A DNA stretch of 57,281 bases from Erysipelotrichaceae bacterium (GTDB taxonomy: Bacteria > Bacillota_I > Bacilli_A > Erysipelotrichales > Erysipelotrichaceae), in NCBI GenBank assembly GCA_017432895.1, contig JAFRIG010000046.1:1-57281 (forward strand). Reading direction: 5' to 3'. The translations under genes and the position numbers were made by a program. The notes under the pieces were generated by a model that was given only the letters and a program-made list of their open reading frames with translations, did not search any database and was not told where the DNA came from. Positions 1-8,555 of the stretch are shown piece by piece. Numbering within the stretch: position 1 is the stretch's first letter; the number at the start of each line of letters is the position of its first letter.

Positions 1-269
1 CTTTTGATTATTTAAGGGGATAAATATATACGATACAACTGATTTTAGGGGGCTAGTATCGGCAAGGCCTCACTTCCTTGCACCTATATAGTACAAAAAG
101 TCTATATCCACATTATGTTTTAAATATGTAAAATTGTGTGATTGGAACCTAAACAAGGTATCGGTCAAAAAAATCTAATAAATATATCAAAAAACCCTTT
201 TATAGAGTGTTTTTAGACTAATTCTTATGGTATCCACAGCTTAATATACAGTTGTAGGAGGAAAACAAA

Positions 270-3200
270 ATGAAGAAAGGAAAGAAATTAGTCACAGTCT
301 TTTTAACAGTTTTGCTGCTTATTCACAACATCCCCTTTGCCGTCTACGCGGAAGAAGATGTTAAAGAGATCGTTGAAAACGAAAACTCAGCTGAGCAGAA
401 TATCACGGACACCGTTGAGCTCAGCAACGAAAATGTCGAAGAAAAGAAAGAAGAAGAGAAAAAAGAAACTGAACAGATCGCTCAGGTCGAAAAACTCGAA
501 GAAGCTGTCCAGTTGGAAAACAATATCGAAGAGAACAAGTCTTCCGAAACCCTGAAAGAAGAAGTCAAGGAAGAGGAAGCTCTTGAGGAAGTCGAAGAAG
601 AAGAGATCGTTGAAGTAGTCGAAAAGAAAGACAAGATCAAGGTCACGGTCAACTTCACCAACATCCTTAAAGCCGATGGTTCGATCATCAGCTCCACAGA
701 ATCCAATACCCTCTCCAAGGGTGTTACCTGGACTTTCACAGCTAAAAAGTTAGACAACAAGGTCGTCAGCAAGAACTTCTCATACAATGGCAACAAGTAT
801 GCATACAGCGGAAAATGGATCTACGCCGATGGCAGCGAAGTATCGAGCCCGTTAAGCTACAGCTACGATGATTTCGCAGATGATACGACCATCACTCTCA
901 GCCCGGTATATGAAATCACTGAACCTGCCCACCTGGTCGTCAGACTCATCGACAATATCTCGACCGGTTCCGGTGCCGCAGCGAATATCGATACCTTCAC
1001 GTCTTATTCCAAGACCTTCAAGAATCCGGCCAGCCAGCCTCATTACAGCTTCCTGTACTGGCAGGATGCCTCAACCGGAAACACCTATGTCGCAAAAGAC
1101 AAGTATACGATCACGGCTAAAGAGATCGGTGAAGGCGCAACCAAGGAAGTCAACTTCTACGCCGTCTGGCAGCCTTCGCTCACCGTCAATTACTACAACG
1201 AAAACGGCAAAAAGCTCACCAGCAAGGAAGTTTACACGGATCTTGATCTGTACAGCTACACTCCCGCAGCTGCTTCCGGCAAGACTTTCGCCGGCTGGGC
1301 ATACGAGAAAGGTTCCAGCGAGATCATCGCCAGAGATACGAAATTAAATGCTCCGGCTCTCACAACTGAAAAAGTTTCTCAGACTGTCTATAACGTCTAC
1401 GCTTGCTATGAAACAACATATGCAATTGAACACTACGTCGAAGAACTCAATGGCAGCTACAGCCTGAAACAGTCTGAAAGCGGCAAGGCCATCATCGGCT
1501 CCAGTGTCAATGCCAATGCCAATACTTATGAAGGCTTCCACCTCAACAGCAGCCTGTCTAACGACAATGGCATCGTCAAAGAGGGTCTGGTCTTAAAGCT
1601 CTACTACGATCGCAATGAACACAGCGTTTCATACGAATACACCAACACCGTATCCGGTGCTACCGCCTTACCTCAGATTGCTTCTTACAAGTATGGCCAG
1701 CAGGTAAAGGTCGCTGCCAAGGCTCAGGCTAAAGGCTATACCTTCTTAGGCTGGGACCACGAAGACTTCACGATGGGCGATGCGGATATCGTCATCAAGG
1801 GTTCCTGGAACATCAACTCCCACAAGGTAAGCTACGCCTATACGGGTGAGGTTCCCGCCAATGCTCCGGCACTTCCCGAAACCAAAGAATATGATTTCAA
1901 CAGCGAAGTAGCTATCGCGGCTGCTCCGGAATTAAAGGGTTACAGTTTCTCCGGTTGGGATCATGAAACATTCACGATGCCTGATGAAGCAGTTGCCATC
2001 AGCGGATACTTCACAATCAACAGCTACAACGTGAGCTACGAATACGAAGGCGAAGTTCCTGAAAACGCTCCGAAAGCTCCTGAAGCTAAAGATTACAAGT
2101 TCGGTTCTGATGTGACGATCGCAGATGCTCCGACGATGGAAGGCTATACCTTCTCCGGTTGGGATCATGAAAACTTCACGATGGATGCCGAGAACGTCGT
2201 CATCAAGGGTCACTGGACGATCAACACTCATAAAGTGAGCTACGTTTACGCGGAAGGTTCTCCGGCAAACGCTCCGGCTCTTCCCGAGATGAAAGAATAT
2301 GATTTCAACGAAATGGTTGAAGTTGCGGATGCTCCGGAATTAAAAGGTTACACCTTCTTAGGCTGGAGTGAAGAAGATTTCCAGATGCCTGATCAGGATG
2401 TTGAGATCATCGGTTCCTGGAAGATCAACTCATACAAAGTAACTTATGAATACGAAGAAGGTTCTCCGGCAAACGCTCCGGCTCTTCCTGAAGCTAAAGA
2501 ATACGATTTCAACAGCGAAGTAGCTATCGCCGCTGCTCCTGAGATGGAAGGCTACACCTTCTCAGGCTGGGATCATGAAAACTTCATCATGGACGCTGAA
2601 GATGTCATCATCAGAGGCTCCTGGACTATCAACTCTCACAAAGTAAGCTACGAATACAATGGCGAAGTTCCTGAAAATGCTCCGGAACTCCCTGAAAGCA
2701 AAGAATACGACTACAACGAAGCAGTTGAGATCGCCAAGATCGACAATATCAAAGGTTACACCTTCTTAGGCTGGAACAAAGAAGATTTCCAGATGCCTGA
2801 TGAAGATGTCACGATAAGCGGATCCTGGATCATCAACACTCATGAAGTCAGATACGAATACGAAGGTGATGTTCCGGCAAACGCTCCGGCAGCACCTGAA
2901 GCTAAAGATTATGAATTCAATAGCGAAGTAGCTATCGCTGAAGCTCCGGAATTAAAGGGTTATACCTTCTCCGGTTGGGATCATGAAAACTTCACAATGG
3001 ACGATGAAGACGTCGTCATCAAGGGTTCCTTCAAGATCAACAGCTACAACGTGAGCTACGAATATGAAGGTGAAGTTCCTGAAAATGCACCGAAACTTCC
3101 GGAAGCTAAAGATTACGAATTCGGCAGCGAGATCGTCATCGAAGATGCCGCTGAATTAAAAGGCTACACTTTCTCAGGCTGGGATCATGAAAACTTTATC

Positions 3201-4214
3201 CTGGACGACGAAGATGTCGTGATCAAGGGAAGCTTCTCGATCAACAGCTACAAAGTCAGATACGAATACGAAGGCGAAATTCCTGAAGGCGCAAGCGAGC
3301 TGCCGTCAGAAGAAGAATATGAATTCGCTTCAATGGTTAAGATCGCTGAAGAAGCAACAGCTGAAGGCTATACCTTCTCCGGCTGGGACCACGAAGACTT
3401 CACGATGGACGCTGAAGATGTCGTGATCAAAGGAAGCTTCACGATCAACCGCTACACGGTAACCTGGAAGAACTACGACGGATCAGATCTGGAGATCGAT
3501 GAAGAAGTCGCATATGGCGAAACTCCTTCCTTCGATGGTCTGACTCCTGAAAGAAAAGCCGATGGCAGATACACCTACAGATTCAAGGAATGGACTCCTG
3601 AGATCGAAGATGTAAAAGCCGATGCAACATACACGGCGGTCTACGAAGCGATCGCTATCCCTGAAGAAGAAGACGTTTCAGCAAGCCAGCCGGAGCCCGA
3701 AGCACCTGCAAAACCTGCAGCTCCTACATCCCCTACGGTCTCTACCCCGGAAGAAGTTGAAGAACCGGAAGAGATCATCGCTGAGGCTCCGACTGTGATC
3801 GCTGAAGATGTTTCGAACCTGGTCTACATCGCCGACGAAGCTGCTCCGCAGGCCATGCCTCAGAGAAGCTGGGCTCTGATCAATCTGCTGTCCGTGATCG
3901 TCTCGATCCTGACGGCTCTGATGATGGTGATCAGCTTCTTCAGACACAAAGACGAGAACGAAGAAAACGAAGAAGAAAATGAAGAGAACGATGATCCTAA
4001 AGGTCGCAACAAGCTCTTAGGTATCATCCCGGCCCTGATCGCGACGATCGCCTTCATCCTGACGGAAGACATGCGCAACCCGATGGCTCTGATCGACAGA
4101 TACACGATCATGATGCTGATAATAATGCTAAGTAATCTGGTGCTGGCTTATATTACCAGAAATAGAAGGAAGGAGGATGAGGAGGAACAGGATCTAAAAT
4201 TACATGAAGCTTAA
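270..4214 (+). CDS. Large repeat-rich surface protein with C-terminal membrane segments
   Basis: The 1,314-residue product has a signal peptide (residues 1-27, predicted cut after VYA) and a Glu/Lys-rich stretch to about 122. Beta-rich sections of the InlB-B/SHIRT-like kind follow to about 450, then nine tandem repeats of about 68 residues (451-1061). Each repeat has a V-S/T-Y-E-Y start, an NAP-LP segment and a GYTFSGWD core. A diverged repeat, a Pro/Glu linker and two or three hydrophobic segments (about 1203-1226, 1248-1268, 1275-1298) end the protein. There is no LPXTG signal, so the C-terminal helices probably anchor it in the membrane. The start has a strong AGGAGG at 256-261. Adhesion or a stalk-like role is inferred from architecture; no ligand can be named. 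It stands alone and is followed by a terminator. Confidence 0.85.
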   Translation: MKKGKKLVTVFLTVLLLIHNIPFAVYAEEDVKEIVENENSAEQNITDTVELSNENVEEKKEEEKKETEQIAQVEKLEEAVQLENNIEENKSSETLKEEVKEEEALEEVEEEEIVEVVEKKDKIKVTVNFTNILKADGSIISSTESNTLSKGVTWTFTAKKLDNKVVSKNFSYNGNKYAYSGKWIYADGSEVSSPLSYSYDDFADDTTITLSPVYEITEPAHLVVRLIDNISTGSGAAANIDTFTSYSKTFKNPASQPHYSFLYWQDASTGNTYVAKDKYTITAKEIGEGATKEVNFYAVWQPSLTVNYYNENGKKLTSKEVYTDLDLYSYTPAAASGKTFAGWAYEKGSSEIIARDTKLNAPALTTEKVSQTVYNVYACYETTYAIEHYVEELNGSYSLKQSESGKAIIGSSVNANANTYEGFHLNSSLSNDNGIVKEGLVLKLYYDRNEHSVSYEYTNTVSGATALPQIASYKYGQQVKVAAKAQAKGYTFLGWDHEDFTMGDADIVIKGSWNINSHKVSYAYTGEVPANAPALPETKEYDFNSEVAIAAAPELKGYSFSGWDHETFTMPDEAVAISGYFTINSYNVSYEYEGEVPENAPKAPEAKDYKFGSDVTIADAPTMEGYTFSGWDHENFTMDAENVVIKGHWTINTHKVSYVYAEGSPANAPALPEMKEYDFNEMVEVADAPELKGYTFLGWSEEDFQMPDQDVEIIGSWKINSYKVTYEYEEGSPANAPALPEAKEYDFNSEVAIAAAPEMEGYTFSGWDHENFIMDAEDVIIRGSWTINSHKVSYEYNGEVPENAPELPESKEYDYNEAVEIAKIDNIKGYTFLGWNKEDFQMPDEDVTISGSWIINTHEVRYEYEGDVPANAPAAPEAKDYEFNSEVAIAEAPELKGYTFSGWDHENFTMDDEDVVIKGSFKINSYNVSYEYEGEVPENAPKLPEAKDYEFGSEIVIEDAAELKGYTFSGWDHENFILDDEDVVIKGSFSINSYKVRYEYEGEIPEGASELPSEEEYEFASMVKIAEEATAEGYTFSGWDHEDFTMDAEDVVIKGSFTINRYTVTWKNYDGSDLEIDEEVAYGETPSFDGLTPERKADGRYTYRFKEWTPEIEDVKADATYTAVYEAIAIPEEEDVSASQPEPEAPAKPAAPTSPTVSTPEEVEEPEEIIAEAPTVIAEDVSNLVYIADEAAPQAMPQRSWALINLLSVIVSILTALMMVISFFRHKDENEENEEENEENDDPKGRNKLLGIIPALIATIAFILTEDMRNPMALIDRYTIMMLIIMLSNLVLAYITRNRRKEDEEEQDLKLHEA
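1620..3452 (+). repeat. Nine in-frame tandem repeats of about 204 bases
   Basis: The units begin at residue 451 and run to residue 1061 of the surface protein, 611 residues in nine units, so about 68 codons each. The first unit is the most diverged. Neighbouring units share long identical DNA stretches, for example around 2252-2285 and 2457-2490, which points to recent duplication or gene conversion. Copy number is therefore likely to vary between strains. Confidence 0.85.
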
Positions 4215-4226
4215 AAACCTGGAAGG

Positions 4227-4258
4227 AAAAAGGGAAGGTGAAAAATCTTCTCTTTTTT
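4227..4258 (+). terminator. Terminator of the surface protein gene
   Basis: Stem AAAAAGGGAAG pairs with CTTCTCTTTTT (one G-U) around a 9-base loop, ending in a T-rich run. It sits 12 bases after the stop codon. Confidence 0.7.
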
Positions 4259-4259
4259 C

Positions 4260-4288
4260 TTGTTTCGTACCAGACATTTATCTATAAT
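4260..4288 (+). promoter_or_regulatory. Promoter of the 185-residue membrane protein gene
   Basis: TTGTTT (4260-4265), 17-base spacer, TATAAT (4283-4288). The -35 begins right after the T-tract of the preceding terminator. The start codon is 31 bases beyond the -10. Confidence 0.65.
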
Positions 4289-4319
4289 GGAAAGGTAACG
4301 CAACAAAGAAGGAAACACT

Positions 4320-4877
4320 ATGAAACTCAATCAAGGGATCAGGCTCATCGCCATCGGATTTCTGTTCACCATTATCAATCTGAATATAACTACTACTTCA
4401 AACACGATAAATGTTACCCCGGATTTCATTGGCTGGCTTTTGATCGCAGCAGGTCTGACCAAGATGAAGGAATACACCAGAAGGAAACCTTATTATCTGG
4501 GTGGGGCAGTTCTGTTAACCCTGATCACGATCGCTTTATGGCTGACAGCCATTATCTTCCCGAAGTTCGATCTTCGATACTACGAGGTCGGTGCGAGTCT
4601 GATCACGGGTCTATATATCTTCATCCTGTTAGGCTTACTGGCAAAGATCGCCAAAGACCACGGGTCAAGACATGCCCATAATCTCAGAGTTCTGCGCTAT
4701 GCCTATCTGATCGTCTATATCCTTTTCCAGGCTATCGAACTGACAGCCATCTATCTGCCGCTCAATGTCTTAAGTATTATCACTTTGATTGCGGGAACCG
4801 CTGCTTTGGTTATCGCAGTCGCGACGGCCATCGTGCTGTTCAAACTGTCTTTCGATCTGGAGAAAGAAGAAGAATAG
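4320..4877 (+). CDS. Small multi-pass membrane protein, function unknown
   Basis: The 185-residue product has about six hydrophobic segments: one near the N-terminus (about 8-28), one containing DFIGWLLIAAGLTKM (about 34-48), and others near 60-80, 90-108, 125-147 and 150-175. It ends in a short acidic tail. I do not recognise a characterised family. The start follows AAGGA with good spacing and has its own promoter. It is followed by a two-way terminator shared with the convergent GH3 gene, so it is transcribed alone. Confidence 0.7.
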   Translation: MKLNQGIRLIAIGFLFTIINLNITTTSNTINVTPDFIGWLLIAAGLTKMKEYTRRKPYYLGGAVLLTLITIALWLTAIIFPKFDLRYYEVGASLITGLYIFILLGLLAKIAKDHGSRHAHNLRVLRYAYLIVYILFQAIELTAIYLPLNVLSIITLIAGTAALVIAVATAIVLFKLSFDLEKEEE

Positions 4878-4897
4878 AAAATAAAATACATGAAAAT

Positions 4898-4924
4898 AAG
4901 ATCGGCCCTGACGGGTCGATCTTT
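4898..4924. terminator. Bidirectional terminator between convergent genes
   Basis: AAGATCGGCCC pairs with GGGTCGATCTT around loop TGAC (one G-U pair). A/T tracts on both sides let it work for the plus gene ending at 4877 and the minus gene ending at 4923. Confidence 0.75.
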
Positions 4925-6806
4925 AGTTGTTGTCGTATGTTAGCGAATATCCTCTTTCATAAATGATCCTGTCGCTGTAGGAATATTGACCATAGCGAAA
5001 GTTGAGATCCGGGATATCGACGGGCAGTTTGCCCTGGGGTTTGATATCGCCATACATCACCAGTAAAGCGGCGATCAGATTGGGTGGATAGCCTTTGCCA
5101 TCCAAAGGCAGTCTCCTGATGCCGGCGGCATAGTAACAGGCCAGTTTGGCATCGGTCTCAAAACGGGTGAGATCGTAAGGAAGCTGGGCGGATAACAATA
5201 CTGTCTTGATCTTGTTTCTTTGGCAATACAGCAGTGAACGGTCGATCATCTTGAACTCGGTGCCATTCAGATCGGCGGTCTCATAGAGATAGGAGAGGAA
5301 GACGACGATGTCGGCTTTTCCCAGATAGGGTTGGATATTACGTTTGAAATCCTCTTGCGTTTCTTGTGAACCGAAGGTACAGATCGAGATGTTTTTATCG
5401 CTTCTGATGAGACCTTTTTCCTTTAGCATTTCAATGCCGTAAAGCATCGAATTGGTTTGTGAGGAATAAGGAGCCATGATCAGAACTTTATCCTCTTCCG
5501 TCAAAGGCAGGATGTCATCATTCTTGATCAGCGTGACGGCTCTTTCACTGATACCCATTTCGATGGCGTGATGTTCCTCAGAGCCGATATCGATGGTCCT
5601 TTCTTCCTTGTTTTCCTCAAGCAGGCCGTGTTCAAGTTTTAAAGTTATGATGCGGCTTACGGCTTCATCGATCCTTTCTTTGGCGATGCTTCCTTCCGCG
5701 ACGAGGTTGACGATGGCGGTGACGTAGTTTTTTAATTCCTTTATATATAAGGAAGTGCTTTTCTGATCATCCACCGGCATCAGCAGCATGTCGACGCCGG
5801 CATTGATACATAAGGCGATGGCATCCTTTTTGCGGAAATTTTTGGCAATGGCATTCATCGAAAGAGAATCGGTCACCACGACCCCGTCAAATTTCATTTT
5901 GTCTCTTAGGATGCCCTGCATGATCTTTTGGGATAAGGTAGCCGGCAGATAGATTTCTTCGCCATTGAGAGAATGGTAGGTGCTATCTTCGATCAAAGGA
6001 TACTGGATGTGGGCGGACATGATCATATCGACCCCGCCCTGGATACCTTTCTTGAAAGGGATGAGTTCGAAGGATTCCAGTTCCTGCTGCTCGATATTGA
6101 TTAAAGGCAGGCCGGTATGGGAATCCACATCGGTATTGCCATGGCCGGGGAAATGTTTGATGGCACTGATCACGCCTTCATCCTGCAGGCCTTTGACGAA
6201 ATATAGAAGATCGTCGGCAACGGCTTGCGGATCGCCGGAAAAGGAACGGATGCCGATGACCGGATTGGCCGGTTCGGAGTTGATGTCGGCATCGGGAGCC
6301 AGGTCGACGTTGATGCCTAAATCCATCAGCTCATCGCCGATGATGCGGGCAGCCTGATAGATATCTTCGCTATCCCCATTGGCACCCAGTGCCATATTGC
6401 CGGGCATGATGGTGCCGAATTCGATACGTCTGACGGCTCCGCCTTCCTGGTCGGCTGCGATCAGTAAGGGCAGATGATCTCCTGCAAGACTGGCTTCATT
6501 GAGGTCGGTGACCAGTTTTTTAGTCTGGTCGGTACTTTGGATATTATCGGTAAAAAGAATGACGCCGCCAAAGCCGTATTCTTCTATCGTTTCTTTGACG
6601 ATCGGCGTGATCTCAGTGAGACTGACATAGTCATCCATGGAAGTGAAATCTTCATAGCGGAAAGACGGCATCAGCATCTGCGCCGCTTTTTCTTTCAGGC
6701 TCATGGAATTCAAAATGGCCTGAACTTGGTCTTTCTGTGAATTCTGACAGGATAATAAGCAGCTGCCAAGCAGACAGACGAGAACCAGATTTATAAGCTT
6801 CTTCAT
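4923..6806 (-). CDS. Glycoside hydrolase family 3 lipoprotein (beta-N-acetylhexosaminidase, NagZ-like)
   Basis: The 627-residue product starts with a lipoprotein signal whose lipobox LLSC puts the lipidated Cys at 20, so it should act outside, tethered to the membrane. The GH3 barrel carries the hallmark KHFPGHGNTDVDSH, whose His-Asp dyad is typical of NagZ-type N-acetylglucosaminidases. The nucleophile region VVVTDSLSM places the catalytic Asp at about 313. A C-terminal alpha/beta domain follows (about 400-627), as in Gram-positive NagZ. The likely substrate is muropeptide or other GlcNAc-containing glycan; substrate choice is inferred. It lies 37 bases after the upstream amidohydrolase gene, separated by a terminator. 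Its own ribosome site is weak, and I see no clear promoter. Confidence 0.85.
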   Translation of the reverse strand: MKKLINLVLVCLLGSCLLSCQNSQKDQVQAILNSMSLKEKAAQMLMPSFRYEDFTSMDDYVSLTEITPIVKETIEEYGFGGVILFTDNIQSTDQTKKLVTDLNEASLAGDHLPLLIAADQEGGAVRRIEFGTIMPGNMALGANGDSEDIYQAARIIGDELMDLGINVDLAPDADINSEPANPVIGIRSFSGDPQAVADDLLYFVKGLQDEGVISAIKHFPGHGNTDVDSHTGLPLINIEQQELESFELIPFKKGIQGGVDMIMSAHIQYPLIEDSTYHSLNGEEIYLPATLSQKIMQGILRDKMKFDGVVVTDSLSMNAIAKNFRKKDAIALCINAGVDMLLMPVDDQKSTSLYIKELKNYVTAIVNLVAEGSIAKERIDEAVSRIITLKLEHGLLEENKEERTIDIGSEEHHAIEMGISERAVTLIKNDDILPLTEEDKVLIMAPYSSQTNSMLYGIEMLKEKGLIRSDKNISICTFGSQETQEDFKRNIQPYLGKADIVVFLSYLYETADLNGTEFKMIDRSLLYCQRNKIKTVLLSAQLPYDLTRFETDAKLACYYAAGIRRLPLDGKGYPPNLIAALLVMYGDIKPQGKLPVDIPDLNFRYGQYSYSDRIIYERGYSLTYDNN

Positions 6807-6828
6807 GTCTTTATTTTAACGCAAAGAA

Positions 6829-6845
6829 AAAGGGCTTTCGCCCTT
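6829..6845 (-). terminator. Terminator of the amidohydrolase gene
   Basis: On the minus strand AAGGGC, loop GAAA, GCCCTT, then a T-rich run. The first arm overlaps the stop codon of the amidohydrolase gene. Confidence 0.75.
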
Positions 6846-8412
6846 AGTTTTGATATACGCATTGGCCACCAAGATAAGTGGCTTTGACTTTGATCTCATG
6901 GATCTTCTTGGGATCGACCGTGAAGGGATCTTCCTCCAGAACGACGAAGTCGGCCAGATAGCCATCCTTTATTAAACCCTTGTGATCTTCTTCAAAGGAA
7001 GCTTTGGCTGAATTGATGGTGAAGGAATCCAGAGCCTCTTTGACCGAGAAGGCCTGTTCAGGAAGATAGGGACCCGTGCCGTCGAGCGAAGTTCTGGTGA
7101 TCGCACATTCGATGCCTCTTAATGTATCGGGTATTTCGACCGGGGCATCCGAGCCATTGGAGACCGTCAATACGCCATCCATCAGCGTCTTCCAGTTGTA
7201 GGAAGTTGAAGCTAATTCTTTTCCGACGCGGTCTTCAACGATGTGATTGTCGTAATCAAGGAAGACCGATTGAGCATAGATGTGGGTCTTAAGCCTGATC
7301 ATCCTATCCAGCTGGTCCTTGCGGGAGATCTGGCAATGGACGATGCCATGGCGGTGATCTTCGCGGGGATTTTCATTAAGGGCGTCTTCGATGGCATTGA
7401 GTACCTTGTCAAGACAGGCATCGCCGATGGCATGGACGGCGACGGATATGTCATGGGCATTGGCGTAGCTGATCATCTGTTTGAACTGTTCGTCGGTGAA
7501 TAAGGAGAAACCGCAGGTGGATGGATCGTCATTATATGGTTCAGTTAAATGGGCAGTCCTGCCGCCTAAGGAACCATCGCCCAGCAGCTTAAGAGGTCCG
7601 ATTCTGAAGCGGTCATCACCAACACCGGTCACGTTGCCGGCTTTGACGAAACGTTTGAATTCTTCATAGTCGTTGAAATTGGACTGTTCATTGACTCTGA
7701 CCGTGAGCTTTCCTTCTTTTATCAGTTCTTTGAAGGCTTCGTTGATCGTTTCAAAGGGGATGGCCCTGAAGCAGGAATAGTCGTCACTGTGGCTGGAGGT
7801 GATGCCAAAGGCGTTGAGGGCCTTGGAACTTTCTTCCATCATCTCTTTGAGTTCGTCCTTGTCAGGCAGGGGGATGCAGTTTTCGATCAGGTCGAAGGCG
7901 TTGTCGTAGATCAGACCGTTTTCAAAATCGATGGCTCCGCCTAAAGGAGCGATGGTATCAGCTGTGATGTTAGCTATCTCCAAGGCTTTGGAGTTGACCA
8001 CACAGCAATGTCCGCAGGCTCTTGTCAGCATCATCGGTCTGTCCATTGACAGCTTATCGAGATCGGCCTTGGTCGGCATGCGCTTGACATCGGTGAAGTA
8101 GTCCTGATTCCAGCCCCGACCTCTGATCCAGGCGTTTTCCTTGAAATTCCTTTGGGCGATAAAGGATCTCATGTATTCCAGCATCTCTTTTAAAGATGAA
8201 GTATGTTCATTGAGTTTGGCCATGATCAGTGACTGACCAAAGCTGAGGATATGCATATGGGAATCGTTGAAGCCGGCACAGACGAAACTTCCCTGTAAGT
8301 CGATACTTTCATCGGCAATATCTGCTGATACGAATCTTCCATCTTCAACAGTAAAGGAATCACAGAATCCTTCCCCGGTGTAGACCCTGGCATTGTAGTA
8401 GCGTGTTTTCAT
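6844..8412 (-). CDS. YtcJ-type metal-dependent amidohydrolase
   Basis: The 522-residue product belongs to the amidohydrolase_3 (YtcJ/NfdA-like) branch of the amidohydrolase superfamily. It has the short N-terminal composite beta domain, then GFNDSHMHI with the metal-binding HxH, a W-rich RGRGWNQDYF segment, a later VHAIGD histidine, and a C-terminal NSAKASFEEDHKGLIKDGYLADF-type return to the beta domain (quoted in parts: NSAKASFEE and GYLADFVVLE). There is no signal peptide, so it is cytoplasmic. It should hydrolyse an amide or cyclic amide of unknown identity. The start has ACGGAGG and an extended -10 promoter shared in a divergent region with oppA. Confidence 0.85.
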   Translation of the reverse strand: MKTRYYNARVYTGEGFCDSFTVEDGRFVSADIADESIDLQGSFVCAGFNDSHMHILSFGQSLIMAKLNEHTSSLKEMLEYMRSFIAQRNFKENAWIRGRGWNQDYFTDVKRMPTKADLDKLSMDRPMMLTRACGHCCVVNSKALEIANITADTIAPLGGAIDFENGLIYDNAFDLIENCIPLPDKDELKEMMEESSKALNAFGITSSHSDDYSCFRAIPFETINEAFKELIKEGKLTVRVNEQSNFNDYEEFKRFVKAGNVTGVGDDRFRIGPLKLLGDGSLGGRTAHLTEPYNDDPSTCGFSLFTDEQFKQMISYANAHDISVAVHAIGDACLDKVLNAIEDALNENPREDHRHGIVHCQISRKDQLDRMIRLKTHIYAQSVFLDYDNHIVEDRVGKELASTSYNWKTLMDGVLTVSNGSDAPVEIPDTLRGIECAITRTSLDGTGPYLPEQAFSVKEALDSFTINSAKASFEEDHKGLIKDGYLADFVVLEEDPFTVDPKKIHEIKVKATYLGGQCVYQN

Positions 8413-8441
8413 CGCTTTTTTCCTCCGTGTAATATAGTGAA

Positions 8442-8465
8442 ATTATAACATGAAAATTTTTTCAT
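8442..8465 (-). promoter_or_regulatory. Extended -10 promoter with adjacent palindrome
   Basis: On the minus strand TGTTATAAT (8450-8442) is an extended -10 for the amidohydrolase gene. Directly upstream is the palindrome ATGAAAA-TT-TTTTCAT (8450-8465), which occupies the spacer. This is a plausible repressor operator; the regulator is unknown. Confidence 0.5.
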
Positions 8466-8491
8466 AAAGAGGAAACGGCTTTCATTTTCTA

Positions 8492-8520
8492 TTGACAATT
8501 ATTTTCAATTAGACTAATAT
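8492..8520 (+). promoter_or_regulatory. Promoter of the opp operon
   Basis: TTGACA (8492-8497), exactly 17 bases, TAATAT (8515-8520). This is the closest match to a vegetative sigma promoter in the window. GAAAGGAG follows ahead of the oppA start. Confidence 0.85.
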
Positions 8521-8555
8521 AAACGTTATAAGTACACTCGAAAGGAGACTTATTA

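Noticed and set aside
1..269. Possible riboswitch or small RNA upstream of the surface protein gene
   Set aside because: There is a GCAAGG/CCTTGC hairpin (62-81) and A/T-rich sequence, but no conserved core of a known riboswitch class could be matched; nothing coding is visible.
3869..4214. LPXTG wall anchor in the large surface protein
   Set aside because: No LPXTG-like motif precedes the C-terminal helices; the tail ends with an acidic segment, not the short basic tail of a sorting signal.
4238..4681. Plus-strand frame of 147 codons before and within the small membrane protein gene
   Set aside because: It begins in a terminator, crosses the promoter, and its residues look random; the overlapping 185-residue frame has signal-like helices and a proper ribosome site.
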